A stretch of DNA of 64,000 nt, from the NCBI RefSeq assembly GCF_900239185.1, contig NZ_OENA01000023.1:62001-126000 (forward strand), written 5' to 3'. Numbering within the stretch: the first letter of the stretch is position 1; every line of letters begins with the position of its first letter. The DNA is from Tenacibaculum finnmarkense (GTDB taxonomy: Bacteria > Bacteroidota > Bacteroidia > Flavobacteriales > Flavobacteriaceae). Under the pieces are notes generated by a model. It made no database searches. It saw only the letters and a program-made list of their open reading frames with translations, and was not told where the DNA came from. Made by a program: the position numbers and the translations under genes. This document shows, one piece after another, positions 61,340-64,000 of this stretch.

Positions 61340-64000
61340 TTATTCCTCTAATTTAACATCTAATCCTAAACCTTTCAGTTCGTGCATTAATACATTAAAT
61401 GATTCTGGTAAACCTGGTTCTGGCATAGTTTCACCTTTTACGATCGCTTCGTAAGTTTTGGCTCTACCTAATACATCATCAGATTTAACGGTTAAGATTT
61501 CTCTTAATATACTTGATGCACCATATGCTTCTAATGCCCAAACTTCCATCTCTCCAAAACGCTGACCTCCAAATTGAGCTTTACCTCCTAATGGTTGTTG
61601 TGTAATTAAAGAGTAAGGTCCGATAGAACGCGCATGCATTTTATCTTCAATCATGTGACCTAACTTAATCATATAAATGATCCCTACCGTTGCTGGTTGG
61701 TCGAAACGTTTTCCTGTTCCTCCATCATATAAATAGGTATGTCCGTAACGTGGAATTCCTGCTTGATCAGTTAAAGCGTTAATTTGGTCAATGTTTGCTC
61801 CATCAAAAATTGGTGTCGCATATTTTTGATCTAATTTTTGACCTGCCCATCCAAGAACAGTTTCATAAATCTGACCAATATTCATACGCGATGGTACCCC
61901 TAATGGATTTAATACGATATCAACAGGTGTTCCGTCTTCTAAGAAAGGCATATCTTCTGCTCTAACAATACGAGCAATAATACCTTTATTTCCATGACGT
62001 CCTGCCATCTTATCTCCTACTTTTAATTTACGTTTTTTAGCAACATAAATTTTGGCAAGTTTTAAGATTCCTGCTGGTAATTCATCTCCTACAGAAATTG
62101 TAAATTTCTCACGACGTAAAGAACCTTGTAAATCGTTTACTTTAATTTTATAATTGTGAACTAATTCAACAACTAATCTATTTAAGTCTTTATCGGTAGT
62201 CCAAGTTCCGTGTAAGTGCGTAAAATCACCTACAGAGTTTAACATTTTTTGAGTGAATTTTTTACCTTTTGGTAATACTTCCTCTCCTAAATCATTAAAT
62301 ACTCCTTGAGAAGTTTTCCCTGTAATTAAGTTGAATAACTTTTCAATTAATAAATCTTTTAAATCTTCGAACTTATGAACATAAGATGCTTCTAAAGTAG
62401 CAATTGCTTCTTTATCACGAGCACGTTTTGTCTTATCTTTTACAGCACGTTGAAATAATTTTTTATTAATTACTACACCTCTTAATGACGGAGAAGCTTT
62501 TAATGATGCATCTTTTACATCACCTGCTTTATCACCAAAAATAGCGCGTAATAATTTTTCTTCAGGAGTTGGATCAGATTCTCCTTTTGGTGTAATTTTA
62601 CCAATTAAGATATCACCAGGGTTTACCTCTGCTCCAATACGGATCATTCCGTTTTCATCTAAGTCTTTAGTAGCCTCTTCTGAAACATTAGGAATATCGT
62701 TTGTTAATTCTTCAGCTCCTAATTTAGTATCACGAACATCTAATGAATATTCGTCAATATGAATAGAAGTGAAAATATCTTCACGAACCACTTTTTCTGA
62801 AATTACAATCGCATCCTCAAAGTTATACCCTTTCCAAGGCATAAAGGCTACTTTCATATTTCTTCCTAAAGCTAATTCTCCTTTTTGTGTTGCATAACCT
62901 TCACAAAGTACTTGACCTTCTTGAACTCTATCTCCAACTTTTACAATTGGCTTTAAGTTAATGTTCGTACCTTGATTCGTTTTTCTAAACTTAATTAAGT
63001 TATATGAAATATCATCTGATTCAAAGCTAACTAAACGCTCTTCGTCTGATCTGTCATACTTAATTCTAATTTTATTCGCATCAACATACTCAATAACTCC
63101 AGGTCCTTCAGCATTGATTAAAATACGAGAATCTTTTGCAACTCTACGCTCTAATCCTGTACCTACGATTGGTGATTCTGGACGCAATAATGGAACTGCT
63201 TGACGCATCATGTTCGATCCCATTAAGGCTCTATTGGCATCATCATGCTCTAAGAAAGGAATTAATGATGCTGATATAGATGCTATCTGGTTAGGGGCAA
63301 CATCCATATAATCAATTTCAGTTGGTGTTACTACAGGGAAATCTCCCCCTTCACGTGAAATTAATTTATCTCCAACAAAATCTCCAGCTGCACTTACCTC
63401 TAAATTAGATTGTGCAAACTTCATTCCTTCTTCTTCTTCAGCACTTAAATATATATGCTCTTGGTGTACATCTACATTTCCTTCGATAACCTTTTTATAA
63501 GGTGTTTCGATAAAACCTAAACTGTTAACCTTTGCAAATACTGCTAAAGATGAAATTAATCCAATATTCGGTCCCTCAGGAGTTTCAATTGGACATAAAC
63601 GTCCGTAGTGTGTATAGTGAACATCACGAACCTCGAATCCTGCTCTTTCTCTAGATAAACCTCCAGGTCCTAGTGCTGATAAACGACGTTTGTGCGTAAT
63701 CTCAGCTAATGGATTGGTTTGATCCATAAATTGAGATAACTGGTTAGTTCCAAAAAACGAATTAATTACTGAAGATAAGGTCTTCGCATTAATTAAATCA
63801 ATAGGAGTAAATACCTCGTTATCACGCACATTCATTCTTTCACGAATAGTACGAGCCATACGAGCTAAACCTACACCAAATTGACCTGCTAATTGTTCAC
63901 CAACAGTTCTTACACGACGGTTAGATAAATGGTCAATATCATCTACTTCTGCTTTTGAGTTAATTAACTCAATTAAGTATTTGATAATGGTAATAATGTC
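61340..64000 (-). CDS. rpoB: RNA polymerase subunit beta, 5' part missing
   Basis: Partial. The reading frame stays open through the window edge: codons from 64000 to 63860 read ...[26 protein letters not shown], so the Met at 63859 is internal and not the start. The visible 887 residues hold the rifampicin region ([34 protein letters not shown]), GNKGIIAR, and the C-terminal [27 protein letters not shown]. About 380 residues are missing upstream. It is cotranscribed with rpoC. Confidence 0.97.
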   Translation of the reverse strand, partial: DIITIIKYLIELINSKAEVDDIDHLSNRRVRTVGEQLAGQFGVGLARMARTIRERMNVRDNEVFTPIDLINAKTLSSVINSFFGTNQLSQFMDQTNPLAEITHKRRLSALGPGGLSRERAGFEVRDVHYTHYGRLCPIETPEGPNIGLISSLAVFAKVNSLGFIETPYKKVIEGNVDVHQEHIYLSAEEEEGMKFAQSNLEVSAAGDFVGDKLISREGGDFPVVTPTEIDYMDVAPNQIASISASLIPFLEHDDANRALMGSNMMRQAVPLLRPESPIVGTGLERRVAKDSRILINAEGPGVIEYVDANKIRIKYDRSDEERLVSFESDDISYNLIKFRKTNQGTNINLKPIVKVGDRVQEGQVLCEGYATQKGELALGRNMKVAFMPWKGYNFEDAIVISEKVVREDIFTSIHIDEYSLDVRDTKLGAEELTNDIPNVSEEATKDLDENGMIRIGAEVNPGDILIGKITPKGESDPTPEEKLLRAIFGDKAGDVKDASLKASPSLRGVVINKKLFQRAVKDKTKRARDKEAIATLEASYVHKFEDLKDLLIEKLFNLITGKTSQGVFNDLGEEVLPKGKKFTQKMLNSVGDFTHLHGTWTTDKDLNRLVVELVHNYKIKVNDLQGSLRREKFTISVGDELPAGILKLAKIYVAKKRKLKVGDKMAGRHGNKGIIARIVRAEDMPFLEDGTPVDIVLNPLGVPSRMNIGQIYETVLGWAGQKLDQKYATPIFDGANIDQINALTDQAGIPRYGHTYLYDGGTGKRFDQPATVGIIYMIKLGHMIEDKMHARSIGPYSLITQQPLGGKAQFGGQRFGEMEVWALEAYGASSILREILTVKSDDVLGRAKTYEAIVKGETMPEPGLPESFNVLMHELKGLGLDVKLEE

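Noticed and set aside
61340..63859. rpoB starting at the Met at 63859
   Set aside because: The frame continues open to the window edge with conserved RpoB sequence, so this Met is internal and the gene is cut by the window.
1..64000. CRISPR array
   Set aside because: Repeats in the window are dispersed intergenic elements; no regular repeat-spacer array or cas gene is present.

Overview
The window is a 64 kb piece of an AT-rich Bacteroidota chromosome, almost certainly family Flavobacteriaceae. The evidence is a fused CcoN-CcoO cytochrome oxidase subunit, TAnnTTTG-type -7 promoter boxes, a tmRNA tag ending GENNYALAA, lipoprotein-rich surface genes, and flavobacterial families such as DUF4369, DUF3467 and long 1,423-residue RpoC. 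A marine genus of the Tenacibaculum/Polaribacter type is only a guess.

Layout. 1-9.7 kb: surface and secreted proteins (beta-barrel, DUF4136 lipoprotein, S8 and M28 peptidases), kdsA, a transglutaminase-like protein, rmuC, DUF3820 and a saccharopine/alanine dehydrogenase-like enzyme. 9.8-14.9 kb: ssrA (tmRNA), whose 3' end is the integration site of a compact mobile element of about 4.6 kb. The element has a 22-bp att repeat at each end, a tyrosine integrase, an excisionase-like HTH protein, a filamentous-phage gpII-like replication protein, a 27-residue membrane protein, and a serine-recombinase-like protein without a catalytic domain. It has no visible capsid, secretion or conjugation genes. 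14.9-21.7 kb: a complete type I restriction-modification system (hsdM-hsdS-hsdR) beside the right att site. 21.8-34.7 kb: mostly housekeeping and hypothetical genes (prfA, a PLP enzyme, an OmpA-like lipoprotein, a CtlX-like hydrolase, a flavoprotein, S1/P1 nuclease, an SPFH operon ending in a ribbon-helix-helix regulator, DUF819, DUF4369, a universal stress protein).

34.8-41.2 kb: the cbb3 oxidase operon ccoS-ccoNO-ccoQ-ccoP-ccoG-ccoH-SafE, with ccoS and ccoQ as short genes. 41.4-49.2 kb: a minus-strand membrane-stress cluster (PspA, DUF4178, DUF350, spermidine synthase-like, SpeD-like, DUF3592, ion channel, rhomboid). 49.4-50.5 kb: two HTH regulators. 50.9-56.5 kb: hemN, deoC, a cupin, the copper ATPase ccoI and an FNR-like regulator. 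56.6-64 kb: DUF3467, rpoC and the 3' part of rpoB.

How parts connect. FNR, CcoI, HemN and the cco operon form a low-oxygen respiration set. TGA-N6-TCA operators lie at the same distance from the -7 boxes of ccoS and ccoI. Non-coding space is rich in repeats: three full copies of a conserved AGCTATTTCCCGC...CGGGGCTAGG element, several TGTCAGTTCGAGTG hairpin repeats, and one MITE-like insertion with 13-bp terminal inverted repeats and a TTA duplication.
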